The notes under the pieces were generated by a model. The model was not told the origin of the DNA. It searched no databases and worked only from the letters and a program-made list of their open reading frames with translations. The translations under genes and the position numbers were made by a program. From Byssochlamys sp. IMV 00236 (lineage: Eukaryota > Ascomycota > Eurotiomycetes > Eurotiales > Thermoascaceae), in contig MSJH02000037.1 in the NCBI GenBank assembly GCA_001931875.2, positions 1 to 24,055 of the forward strand: a DNA stretch of 24,055 nt. Reading direction: 5' to 3'. Positions 8,334 through 17,643 of this stretch are shown here, piece after piece; within the stretch, counting starts at the first letter, position 1; the number at the start of each line of letters is the position of its first letter.

Positions 8334-11300
8334 TTATTGGTCCTTTAATGACTTTAGCAATTGTAATATAAACTTTTCTCTCTTCTCTTTTGCTACTAAT
8401 GGGTTACGCTCTTTAAAGTCGACAGGCGGTCTCAGCAAGACGGTGAATAGTTCAACTATAGACAAAATGAGATATTGCAGGGCATATGCTTTTTCCTCTT
8501 ACCAATTTTGTTTTCTCTTTCTTTTCTTACTGAAGAAGGAGCGTGATCAATAGCTTGCCTTAAAAACATACCAATGTAAAGCAAGACATTACGTCGAAAA
8601 GGCGGCAGGGATTCTTTGAGCTAATATAAACTGTTAGCTGTGATCATTTAGGCATGCCATGAGTTTACCATATTCATTGCATCTACAGATTCTGAGGCTT
8701 CTAAGGCACGTTCATACATGCTGGTTGGTATAACAGGATCAGGTAAGCAGTCTAAAAAGGCAACTAATACATCAATCATCGAATTTGCACTGATTGCTTC
8801 TTTATCCAAAGATCTTTTAGATACACCTTCTTCTTCTAATGTAAGCTCTGACAGAGAGAGCTTATCTGAATCCTGATCACCAAGTAGTGTGTTGGTATCA
8901 AATTGCTCACCATTATCTAAACATTGACGAATATAGGTTGAAATAACGAGATCCCCGTGGTATAAGAACAATGATTCCTGCAGCACAAAAGGATTAGTCT
9001 TTGCTGATTTTTCCTTTTTTAATTGAATACTTACAATACGAAACATGTTGGAATTCCATAAAAAGTTCATCACCTTCCACAACTCTTTAGGTAAATCAAT
9101 CTGGTTTAAAACTGGAGAAGGAGGCTGAGATGGGTTAGAGGCCGGCTTTGTCTTTTGCAAGTTTTGTGCTGCTTGTTCACTGATTGGCACTGTCATTTCT
9201 GACAACCGTTCTAAAGGCACACCGAAACATGTAGGCACATAATCACCAGAGATGGAAATAAAAAAGTCTTTACTGTTTTCCAAGCGAAGAATGAGTATAT
9301 CTTCAATCTTTTGTTCTCCACGGTTCAAAGGGGCCGAAATCGTAGGATCCACCATGACTTCAAAGCGAATGACTGCTCTTTCTCCAGGTGCAAGGACACC
9401 TGATATGGGCGATACCTGAAGCCAAGGGGGCAGAATGTTGACCTCATCATTCTTGGGCAAGAACCTGAATAGAGTAAGCACTCGGCCTGTGTTCTCGAGC
9501 AATATGGTCTTTTCCTTGTACTCTAGGAAATGAACCTTTTCAAAATCTACATAAGAAGTAGAAATTTCCCCGCGGGGTTGAGCATCTTGACTTTCTTTTA
9601 GCTGTTGAACAAGAGCATCATGTGTCTTTTTTTGAAGGCGACTGTCGATCTTTCGAATATTCATGCTCATCAGGGCTCTTACTGGTTTATGATCACTCAT
9701 CATCATATTCATACAGTGAGTATAGTCTAGCAACTCTAATCTCTCTTGTTCTGGTGAATCAACACGACTCTTTTTCCACAGAATACGGTCAGTCCAGGAG
9801 GGTGCACGACGTTTCTCGCTTAATTTTAACAATTAAAAGCCTGCTTGGGTTTCCTTTTATGCCTTACCTTGTATCATATTGATTGGTGCCTGGATCATAT
9901 TTATATGTAGGTAGAAAGGTAATTGGACCTTCTTCAAACATAGGGAATGTTCGACCTGCCTTTCGTTCGATTGACAATTGGTCGTACTCTAATAAAACAT
10001 CGAGTCTATCTTGACGTAGCCAACTCTTAATGACTGATTCACTTAAATTAACACGATAGTTAAGATCACCACACCAGATTAAGAAGCTTTTTCCCAAAAA
10101 GAATGTAAGCAAGACTAGCAAATCCTCTCTTTTTTTTTGTTTTCTTACTCGCTATGGTAAATGGATGCCTCAACCCTCCAATCTCGAATGACGTTGTTGT
10201 TTTCTACAAAGGAAACACCTTCATCACCACCATTATTCCAAAAGTAAGATACATAAGAAGTCAACTGATCTGGTTGATGGGCAAAGATCAATCGTTTTGA
10301 TAGCTCTGTAAAGTCTTGATTTCTCTTTTCTGTCCTGTCAGTAAACGCAGCTAGATGACTGGTAACAAAGCATAGATAGCTATCATGGAAACGTAATCGA
10401 ACTGCTATACCACCTTTGTTACCCTTTTGAGGAGTATAAGTATAACTTTTTTCTCTTTTTTCCTTGTACTCTTTTTACATACATTACCATCATATTCATT
10501 AAACCAACACCAGCCCACGTTATTTGTGTCTCAGAGATGAATGGCTTGTTTGTCTTTTTTGTAATGACGATCAATAGCATAGTCACAAGCTGTTTTGAAG
10601 CAACCTTGTAATAATCTTTTCCTTCATCCTTTAATGAGCTGATGATTGCTTTTACCCAGGCGTTTTCTTTTGTTGGATCATAGCGAATGTATGCTTCCGT
10701 GTTTGTCTCCATCTCCTGTAACCCAATGATATAAAAATCAGGATCTACTTTCTTTCCATCTTTTGTCTTTAAGGTTCCTTGGAGCCATTCGGATAAAGAA
10801 GAGGTAGGCAAACTGCCATGAACATTCCAAGTACCTACAAATGCACTTTAAAAATGTATTGAATACATACTTTACTTTGCACTGTATCTCATATCTTACG
10901 TTGCTTTTTCCCAATGAACAAATTCATTCTCCTTCTTCATCAGTTGTGAGTTAATCCAATGATCCTTTGCATCTTTTAATGTAATCCTTCGTTCCTTGGT
11001 AGTGGACAGAATGGACCTTGTACGTTTCATGTTGATTTTTTCAATTGTTTCAGCTCTTTGTAAGGGCAAGACATATTTCAATGCGCTATCGGGTCCATCT
11101 CTCAGAGGAAGTGAATTGGATCGAACTGTCGGTTTGGATTGTATTCCCACTATCTATGATTGAGTTTTCCCTTTCAAATGAATTTTAGACAAACTACCTC
11201 CAAACTTTCTATACACATTCACCCAATCATATGAAGCGTCATTTTGAGAGTTTATGTTATTGTTGACTTTTATATGTTAGACAATGTGACGGATGATCTG

Positions 11301-11820
11301 GCCATTATTTACCTGCTATGGTAATAAGTCGTTTGATATCCGTCAATATCTCTGACATGATCTCTTTCTTGGGAAATACGATATGAGCGGAGTCTTGGTT
11401 CAATGAAAATGTAACCAGCAAATCTATAAAGTGTGCATGAATATCATCATCAGCATGTCATCACCAAGAGTTTACCAGGCTGTGTTGTTTTATCTGGTAA
11501 CGGATTGGATTGAGCTAATCACTTGAATGAGTTTTATGGTTATTTTAATAATAATAATGATGAACAAACCGATATTAATCTTTAAATCTGAATAAACTGG
11601 TATTGTCTTCAACACAATAGGTGGCATCGATTCGTCTTGTGACTCTTCTAGTAACAATAAGCTAAAAGAAAGAGTAAGTCATGATTGTGTTGTATTGTTT
11701 GTTCTTTTACCAAGCTTCTCCATTGTTCATGTCTCCATGAATGACGATAACTAAATAACCATTCTTTTCATCTTGGGCCTTTGTATCAACAATTCTAACT
11801 TTGGAAACGTAAAATGACAT
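8334..11820 (-). CDS. OCRL/INPP5B-type inositol polyphosphate 5-phosphatase
   Basis: The model has thirteen exons: 11820-11711, 11661-11570, 11514-11476, 11423-11313, 11266-11198, 11149-10900, 10845-10488, 10423-10149, 10086-9868, 9818-9035, 8977-8669, 8620-8503 and 8455-8334. It gives 951 aa, close to human OCRL and INPP5B. Domains in order: a divergent PH-like N-terminus (to ~150); the 5-phosphatase catalytic domain (~224-555) with FVGTWNVHGS, FYIIGLQEME, GNKGGIAVRL, SHLAAF, WCGDLNYRV, SEKRRAPSWTDRILW and SDHKPV; an ASH domain (~598-710); and a C-terminal RhoGAP-like domain (~750-951). The enzyme should remove the 5-phosphate of PI(4,5)P2/PIP3 on endosomal or Golgi membranes. The GAP arginine finger is replaced (SLFLYHGD where active GAPs have FRVSG), as in OCRL, so this domain probably only binds partners. 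The gene diverges from the Arp gene across 274 bp. Confidence 0.92.
8978..9034 (-). other. In-frame 57-bp intron in the RhoGAP region
   Basis: The segment starts GTAAGTATTC, contains GACTAAT as a branch-like site and ends TGCTGCAG, yet has 57 bp and no stop codon. Reading through it adds 19 residues between MFRI and ESLFLYHGD. Splicing gives better continuity with RhoGAP domains, so I call it an intron; retention would still give a full-length protein. Confidence 0.75.
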
Positions 11821-12094
11821 GAAAGGTTAAGGACATTGTATAGTTTTTATAAAGTGTCAGTTTATAATATATATATAAAAGGATATGAATTCAGCCTTAT
11901 CAGGTGGATTGACTAGGCCATCCACTACACTCTGTCTTTTCGGCATTCTTTACTTTATTAAAAAAGAGTAAAAGAGAAGAAAGAAAGATAATGGCCAATT
12001 GCGGAGTTACACGCTCACCCAAGTGGCTTACTTTTCCCTATCTCTCTCTCTCTCTCTCTTTCTCTCTTTTATAAAAAGTTAACGCGTATTTGAA
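11821..12094. promoter_or_regulatory. Divergent promoter region, OCRL-type and Arp genes
   Basis: A 274-bp spacer separates two divergent start codons. It contains an AT-rich TATA-like run (about 11864-11880) on the OCRL side, a GGCCAATTG (CCAAT box) near 11993-12001, a CT microsatellite at 12039-12067 and TTTTATAAAAAG at about 12067-12078 just before the Arp start. These are visible matches to common promoter elements; no function is shown. Confidence 0.5.
12039..12067. repeat. CT dinucleotide repeat
   Basis: A near-perfect (TC)n run lies just before the Arp start codon. Pyrimidine-rich leaders of this kind precede several genes in this window. Confidence 0.85.
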
Positions 12095-13489
12095 ATGTCT
12101 ATTGCATTAAGAGAGGAAAATTTTGTTGTAATCAATGTGGGATCCAATATAACCACTGCTGGTATTGGAATGCACGATACAAATAAAGCACCTGCTGTGG
12201 TATATGAAAGACACAATACAAATACAAACCTATAATAATGACATATGTTTAGTTTGTCAATATGGCTGATTTCAATTATCCAATCAAAGACAATAGAATC
12301 AGCAACTGGAAGGATCTTGAGGATTGCTTACACACCATTTTGTTTAAAGAAATTGGAATCAAGAAATCACGAAATGAATGTCCAGTGCTATTATCTGTTC
12401 CTGTTCAATGGACAAAGTTAGAGCATGAACGCATCACACAGATATTCTTTGAAAACTTTAATGTACCAGGCATCTATATTGCACCACAACCCTTATTGAC
12501 TTTATTCGGATGTGGTGCTGTCTCTGGTATTGTTGTTGATATTGGAAGTCAAATTACAGGTAGAGACGATGGACAATATACAAGTTTACATTCTAATAGA
12601 AAAGAATAGATATCAACATTGTCGTAGATAGCAACGTTCAACTACAATCCAATTTTATGATCCCTATTGGAGGCAATCACTTTGACGCTTACTTTTTAGA
12701 GCTATTAAAAAAAGATACACACCTTGTAGAGCAATTTAATCAGCATCAACTTGAGTTAGATTTAAACTTTGCAAAATATGTTCGTGAACTGCCTGGAATT
12801 TGTAATGTCGCATTTGGACACGACTTCGAAGATGATAAATTCACAACGCAGCTATCCAATGCCATGGAAGAAATGCCAACTGCTGCTACTGAGGAACTAT
12901 TAGACGAAGATAACCCAAAGAGCAAAGGAGATGAAGATGGTGTAGGAGATATCCCCGAGACGGTAGATATAGAATACAAGGGTCATACATTCACAATTGG
13001 CCCATATCGTCATCAAGTTATCGATCCACTCTTCTCTCCTGAGCTGATACAAGTCCAGTGTCTATCACTTCCAGAGGCTATGCGATTGGCAGTCATGAAT
13101 TGTGAACCACCAGAGATTCGACCCAAGCTTTGGGAGAGCATTGCTATTACTGGTGGATGTTGCCTAACAACAGGATTATCAAAGCGTCTTAAAGTAGAAG
13201 TACAAATGGTTTTGCCTCAATCAGAGAATGCAGGTGACACTCAACCTCGTATTATCAACTTTTTAAGAATTCCCGAATACTTTACAGTGCTCAAAGAAAA
13301 AGAGAACCAAGTTTATTCAACATGGCTAGGCGCAGAAATAGTTGCAAAGGTAAACATATAATAGTATCAAAAATTAAGGCCTTATATAACTCGTTTAAAT
13401 AGCTTGTATTCATAGACGCCAAGAATTATGTTAGCAAAGTGGATTATAACGAGTTTGGTCCATCTGTCATTCATACAAAAGCTTATTAA
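12095..13489 (+). CDS. Divergent actin-related protein (Arp9-like)
   Basis: The model has four exons (12095-12199, 12253-12559, 12610-13349, 13403-13489) giving 412 aa; introns are 50-53 bp and all phases agree. The actin fold is recognisable from YPIKDNRISNWKDLED, CPVLLSVPVQW, ITQIFFENFNVPGIYIAPQP, GIVVDIGSQ, IPIGGNHFD, SIAITGGCCL and STWLGAEIVAKLVF. The phosphate-binding loop is degenerate: NVGSNITTAG replaces the actin-type D-x-GSG-x-x-KAG, so the key Asp and Lys are absent and ATP binding is doubtful. An acidic insert lies at about 224-255. The end, NYVSKVDYNEFGPSVIH, resembles fungal nuclear Arps of SWI/SNF- and RSC-type remodellers, hence Arp9-like. A dynactin-type or other Arp remains possible. 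It is divergent from the OCRL gene and very close to the next gene. Confidence 0.82.
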
Positions 13490-13544
13490 AACTCAGTGCA
13501 AAATAATAAATTTCTTTTCTTTTGCTTCCTTATTCCTTTCAACC
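13490..13544 (+). promoter_or_regulatory. Very short intergenic spacer with polyA-like signal and CT leader
   Basis: Only 55 bp separate the Arp stop from the Erj5 start on the same strand. They contain AATAAA (13505-13510) followed directly by a CT-rich leader. The promoter of the second gene must therefore sit inside the first gene's last exons, or the two genes share a transcript. Confidence 0.6.
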
Positions 13545-14587
13545 ATGGCGCGTATAAAGAAAAGGAACCTTATAAGCTTGCTTACTGTCTTGTTTATCGT
13601 ACTTGCTACACTTGTTCCTAAAGTCAAAGCTTGGACAGAAAGTAAAATAACACTTCATCTATAAATATTGTCACTGATGATCCAATAGCCGATTTCGAGA
13701 TCTTTGACCTTGTAGATGCTTTAGAAAAAGCAGAAGGCAAAGACACAAACTTCTATAACTGGTTGGGTGTCTCTGTAAGTTATATCATTAAATACAATAA
13801 TAACAACTAATTTTTTGTTGTCTTTTTAGCCTTCTGCTACTCAGGGAGAGATTTCAAAAGCGTATCGTAAACTATCACTCAAATGGCAGTAAGTCATCAT
13901 CTTTGAACATGACAGTCTGCTCACCATGACATATAAAGCCCTGATAAAAACAAGAATGACCCCAAGGCAAAAGAACGTTTTGCTAGATTAGGCGTGATTG
14001 TCAGTATTCTTCGTGATCCTACCAAAAGAGAGAGGTACAACTTTTTCTACAAGAATGGAGTGCCTCGTTGGCGAGGCACAGGGTATTTATACAGCCGATT
14101 CCGACCGGGGCTAGGCACGGTGATCATTTTACTCTGTTTGATTGCTTCTGTTATGCAATATATAGCCGGACAGGTCAATTACCGACAAGAAGTTCGAAGA
14201 ATTATCCGTTTTGTTGAAGATGCCAGAGCTCAGATGGTGGCAAATGCGCCCAAGGGTCGTGCGCCTTCATTAGGCAAAAGTTTCATCGAAGTAGGACAAC
14301 GAGTCATGCGATGCGAGGTGAAGGGAGATCACTATTTGATTGTTTATCCCAATGAAAACAGCCAAGAGCCAATCCATCTGAACGTGGAATGGGTGAAGAA
14401 GCCAACGATTAAAGATGTATTTATTATCAGTTTGCCAAAGAGATTATTCTATAAGCTATTAGGTAAAAAAGATACAACTGAGCAAGATAAAAAGGAGATA
14501 AAAGAAGAAATAGAAGAATCAGTGCCAAAAAAGAAAGCAGCACCTGTACGTAAAAGAGGTGCACCAAAAGTGAACAAATATAAATAA
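13545..14587 (+). CDS. ERJ5: ER J-domain membrane protein (Erj5-type)
   Basis: The model has four exons (13545-13641, 13689-13774, 13830-13888, 13939-14587) giving 296 aa. The N-terminus, basic MARIKKR then a hydrophobic stretch to about residue 29, is a signal peptide or anchor. A J domain follows at about 58-118. Its HPD motif is intact and is built across the third intron (TGGCA joined to CCCTGAT gives WHPDKN). A transmembrane segment, LGTVIILLCLIASVMQYIAG, lies at about 139-158, and the tail is Lys/Glu-rich and basic (KKKAAPVRKRGAPKVNK). This plan matches yeast Erj5, an ER co-chaperone that stimulates Hsp70 (Kar2/BiP). The J domain should face the lumen and the tail the cytosol. It starts 55 bp after the Arp stop. 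The stop overlaps an AATAAA. Confidence 0.88.
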
Positions 14588-14706
14588 AAATGTGTACACA
14601 CAAATTGATGATATTTTAATTCCAATGCTTTTATTTTATAAAAGGGGAAGGACACAAAAATACATGTAAGGAGAGATATAGAAAGGAAGGGAAACTGTAC
14701 ACATTT

Positions 14707-15687
14707 TTATTTGGAACCATTTTTAGAAGATCTACCTAGTCTATGAACACGCAAATGCCGACGCATATTACTTTGTACACTAAATTGACGTCCACATCCT
14801 TCCTCTAAACAAACAAAAGGCTTTTCACCTGTATGGGAATATGTGTGTATGCGTAACGAAGAGGGTCTATTGAAAGGCTTTTTACAGTAAGGACAGAAAT
14901 ACTTTCCTGTCTTTTCATCTCTTTCTATTATCGGCTTCTCTTCTTTCTCCTCTAATTTTACCATCTTGTTATTATTCATATTTAATGCATCTGATAATAA
15001 ATGGTTGGATGAAGGTGGGCTTGCAGTGCGTGCTCGATGAGGTAATTCATTGATGAATGGTAAATTATTACTGTTGTTGTTATTGTTGTTGGGAGTAAGT
15101 GTTGACTGGTAGAAATCAGTTGCTATAGTCGTATTAGCAGAGACTGTACGTCGGTGTGTTTGATGTCTCTCTCTTCGTTGATTTAACATCGTATGTGCAG
15201 TGGGTAGTGGCGGAGTCGTGCTGTGTAATGGATGAGCGAGTGTAAAATCGGAAATAGATCTCGTATGACTCGCACCAGGCGGTCTTCTTGCTGGTGTACT
15301 CAAAGGTGGTAATAATGTAGTAAGACTAACATTGGCTGTAACAGCAGTAGTAGCACTTGTAGTCGTAGTAGTAGGAGGAGTACTAGTAACAGCAGTAATA
15401 GTAGTATTCGTAGCACTAGTAGTTGTTGTTGTCGTTGTTGTAGTGGATGGGGGCATGATCATCCAACTTGGTACATTATTGGGTATGCTATTCTGTGAAG
15501 AAGGTCCAGAGATAGAGAGTTGTTGAAGCTCGGATGGTAAACTGCTGATACTATGGCTTTGTCTGTGGTGCCGTCTTGGTGCACTGGAAGGATTGGTTTG
15601 GGTTTCTTTGATCATGTTATCACCATTGTTTTCATCATTTAATAAGAATTTAATCGAAGGCAAACTTGGATTCTTGGTGTGAGTCAT
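14707..15687 (-). CDS. C2H2 zinc-finger transcription factor, two fingers
   Basis: This is a single exon of 326 aa. The N-terminal 240 residues are low complexity (Thr, Ser, Pro and Asn runs) with basic-serine sites such as HTRSISDF and HRRTVSANT. Two tandem C2H2 fingers end the protein. Finger 1 begins FCPYCKKPFNRPSSLRIH (Cys265, Cys268, His281, His285). The canonical TGEKPF linker leads to finger 2 (Cys293, Cys298, His311, His315), which contains SVQSNMRRHLRVH. The two fingers and linker indicate sequence-specific DNA binding in the nucleus; the target is unknown. Similar short C-terminal finger pairs occur in many fungal regulators, so no orthologue is assigned. The stop lies 119 bp from the end of the convergent Erj5 gene, and an AT/TG triplet microsatellite encodes the Thr runs. 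Confidence 0.88.
   Translation of the reverse strand: MTHTKNPSLPSIKFLLNDENNGDNMIKETQTNPSSAPRRHHRQSHSISSLPSELQQLSISGPSSQNSIPNNVPSWMIMPPSTTTTTTTTTSATNTTITAVTSTPPTTTTTSATTAVTANVSLTTLLPPLSTPARRPPGASHTRSISDFTLAHPLHSTTPPLPTAHTMLNQRRERHQTHRRTVSANTTIATDFYQSTLTPNNNNNNSNNLPFINELPHRARTASPPSSNHLLSDALNMNNNKMVKLEEKEEKPIIERDEKTGKYFCPYCKKPFNRPSSLRIHTYSHTGEKPFVCLEEGCGRQFSVQSNMRRHLRVHRLGRSSKNGSK
15335..15450. repeat. Triplet microsatellite encoding Thr/Ala-rich tract
   Basis: Imperfect GTA/GTT/GTC triplets (ACx codons on the coding strand) give long Thr runs in the zinc-finger protein. The repeat also creates a spurious Val-rich frame on the other strand. Confidence 0.8.
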
Positions 15688-16498
15688 AAAGAAATGGGAA
15701 GGAGAAAAAGAAGAGATAAACTGGGGGTTAGGTCATTGTGGGCCATTTTTAAAAGAAAGTGATCGGAGTTTACATTCAATGGATTAAAGGAAAATAGTGT
15801 TCCAGCATCTAAATGAAAGCATGTTTTCTTTGAGAAGGGCAAGAACAAGGGCTATTGACTGTACTATTGTCACTATTGAGTGACTAGTGGCCTATTTGAA
15901 ATATAGAAGAAGAGAAAGAGACAGTTGATCATATCATCTTACTTTGCATCCTTGTCAGTTCAAAACTCAGTGATCTACATTCATTCACAGATTGAAAGCT
16001 CTGCCTTAAACAAGGATAATAGGACATTGATAATATCTTCTTTTCTTTCTGTATATTCACTGTGTAACGCATATTTCTGCAGAATTAGTATTTATAGACG
16101 GATGCTTCTTTTTATAGTAAAGCAAGCCTTAAAAAAAGGAGACAGAATGAATTCTTGCAAATGATTCCAATATTCGTTTACTATACCTCTTGAATTTGCT
16201 TGTTGCTGCTTAGTTACACATTTATGTCACAAGATCATCTCAGTTTACATGAAAAGAATAAAGAATATGCCTATATTGACGTATTTAGTAAATTTGAACC
16301 TTGGAATTAATAAAAAAAATCCAATTGCCTAATAAAAATTTTACAGTTTGAATGCCGGAGGAGCCGGACGCAGAAGATATACAAGCAAGTTAGAAGACTA
16401 GGAAATAAGGAGATTGCTTAAGAAATTGACCAGGGAGAAATAATATAAAATAGTATATGTGAAGAGATAAGACACTGACTGAATATCAATAGATAGAT
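15688..16498. other. Gene-free region upstream of zinc-finger gene
   Basis: AG-rich sequence just before the zinc-finger ATG may be its promoter and leader. An open frame at 15925-16164 has no recognisable motif and AT-biased composition. Nothing else is supportable. Confidence 0.45.
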
Positions 16499-16656
16499 AT
16501 GTCTTATTACAGTCCGGGGGAAAAGATTATCGTACGATTGCCGAAAGACTCCAAGTATCTATTGGTTGGATGAGCAAGAGAATTTTCATAGTCAAGGATG
16601 AGATATACCACACCTTTTTGTACTATGGGTGGTTTGATAAAAACGAGGGAAATTAA
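16499..16656 (+). pseudogene. Tc1/mariner-like transposase N-terminal relic
   Basis: One frame starts MSYYSPGEK at 16499. A +2 frame then reads GKDYRTIAERLQVSIGWMSK (16519-16578), which has the spacing of a transposase helix-turn-helix, and stops at 16656. The reading frame must change between GEK and GKDY, so the relic carries an indel. No DDE core is visible afterwards; later frames in 16657-16812 are open but not recognisable. Assignment rests on motif shape only. Confidence 0.35.
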
Positions 16657-16947
16657 GAATGCGTCAATGCATATCAAGAGTAGGGATCAATTGGATAAAA
16701 ATCCGAGTTGCTTCCGTAAAACATATGGTCACCGCCAACCAAACCTCAGCAATTTTCTCAGCACATTTAAGAATGATGCTAAAGCTTCTATAAAAAGTAA
16801 CAGTGCAAAATGATTATCCCTCATGCTCTTTTTTTTTTTTTTGCACAAGGCGGTATTTGAATTAGAGCAAATCCGCAAATCAAGTTTGGATGGATTTCCA
16901 AAACCATTTGGCAACATTTTGCCTTTACTGGTTTTTTGCATAACTTC

Positions 16948-17112
16948 ATGGAGTTTGTTTATGAGGATGGGCATGGAATCACCAGAAACGAGACAGATAA
17001 TCATGCTTTAGAGATGTAAACTGATGAAAATGAGTATCTTTTGGATAGTATAATGGATTTCGACATGTACATGACCCAAAAGCAGCCTGAGCGACAGAAA
17101 AAAGGGGAATAA
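16948..17112 (+). pseudogene. Relic resembling the N-terminus of the nearby IS630-like transposase
   Basis: ATG at 16948 starts MEFVYEDGHGITRNE, which parallels MSFQILYEDGHCNAVDE, the start of the transposase encoded on the other strand at 18470. A TAA interrupts it after 23 codons; the same frame then runs for 30 more codons (TDENEYLLDSIMDFDMYM) to a second stop. This looks like a decayed, oppositely oriented relative of that element. Confidence 0.35.
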
Positions 17113-17330
17113 TGAGACAGTACAACATACCGTTTTATTAAAAAGCATTTACGCAAAGGTTAAAAATAAAGTGCGTGCAAAAGGAGATGACATACAAATG
17201 AGAGTAATAAGTACCAAGGAGAGAGAATATAAAGAAGTATACAGTTAGTTATGTAAGAAAATTATTATATATATAACTTGCCTCGAAGCCATCTAGATGT
17301 GTTATAGCGATAACTAGGGCGGAGGACTGT
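17113..17330. other. AT-rich spacer inside transposon island
   Basis: No open frame or RNA gene is visible here. Short TA repeats lie near 17262-17275. Confidence 0.4.
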
Positions 17331-17471
17331 CTATACGTATTCTAGTTCTTGATTCCAACCAATGCCATCAGCAGATGATTTAACAGCCAAAATACGGTCT
17401 CCGGGTGCAAGGGAACTAGAAGTACTCATGCCCGATGAATCGAAGGAGCTTGGAATGGAGCCTTCATCCAT
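17331..17471 (-). CDS. Short ORF, 46 aa, hypothetical
   Basis: ATG to TAG, beginning MDEGSIPSSFDSSGM and ending DGIGWNQELEYV. It is preceded by AATAGGTACCTCACA. The Ser/Gly-rich start and LAPGDRILAVKSS look protein-like and more GC-balanced than the flanks. It may be a captured exon, a fragment of a transposon ORF, or an independent small gene. I do not recognise it. It lies downstream of the truncated transposase on the same strand. Confidence 0.3.
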   Translation of the reverse strand: MDEGSIPSSFDSSGMSTSSSLAPGDRILAVKSSADGIGWNQELEYV

Positions 17472-17643
17472 TGTGAGGTACCTATTGAGTATATAGTTAG
17501 TTAAAGATTGACTCTAATAGTTTAAAAAGAATTTTACTTACTTCTAGTTAAATGAATATATATAAGATTGATATAAAGAACTAGAAAAATGATAGACGTG
17601 AATCTACAAGATATATTGTTAAAAAAACGATGTATCTCATCGT

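Noticed and set aside
7763..8348. Overlapping 60-77 codon frames on both strands
   Set aside because: They overlap one another, include microsatellite sequence and lack motifs or consistent splice joins. The minus-strand frame at 8123-8320 is not linked to the OCRL last exon, whose stop is at 8334.
8456..8535. Earlier donor (TTCAGTAAG) for the last OCRL intron
   Set aside because: It leads to a stop within a few codons after the join. The donor at 8502 (ATTGGTAAG) gives KIVELFTVLLRPP, which fits RhoGAP.
15332..15526. Val-rich 64-codon frame on the + strand
   Set aside because: It is the antisense reading of the Thr-triplet microsatellite inside the zinc-finger gene.
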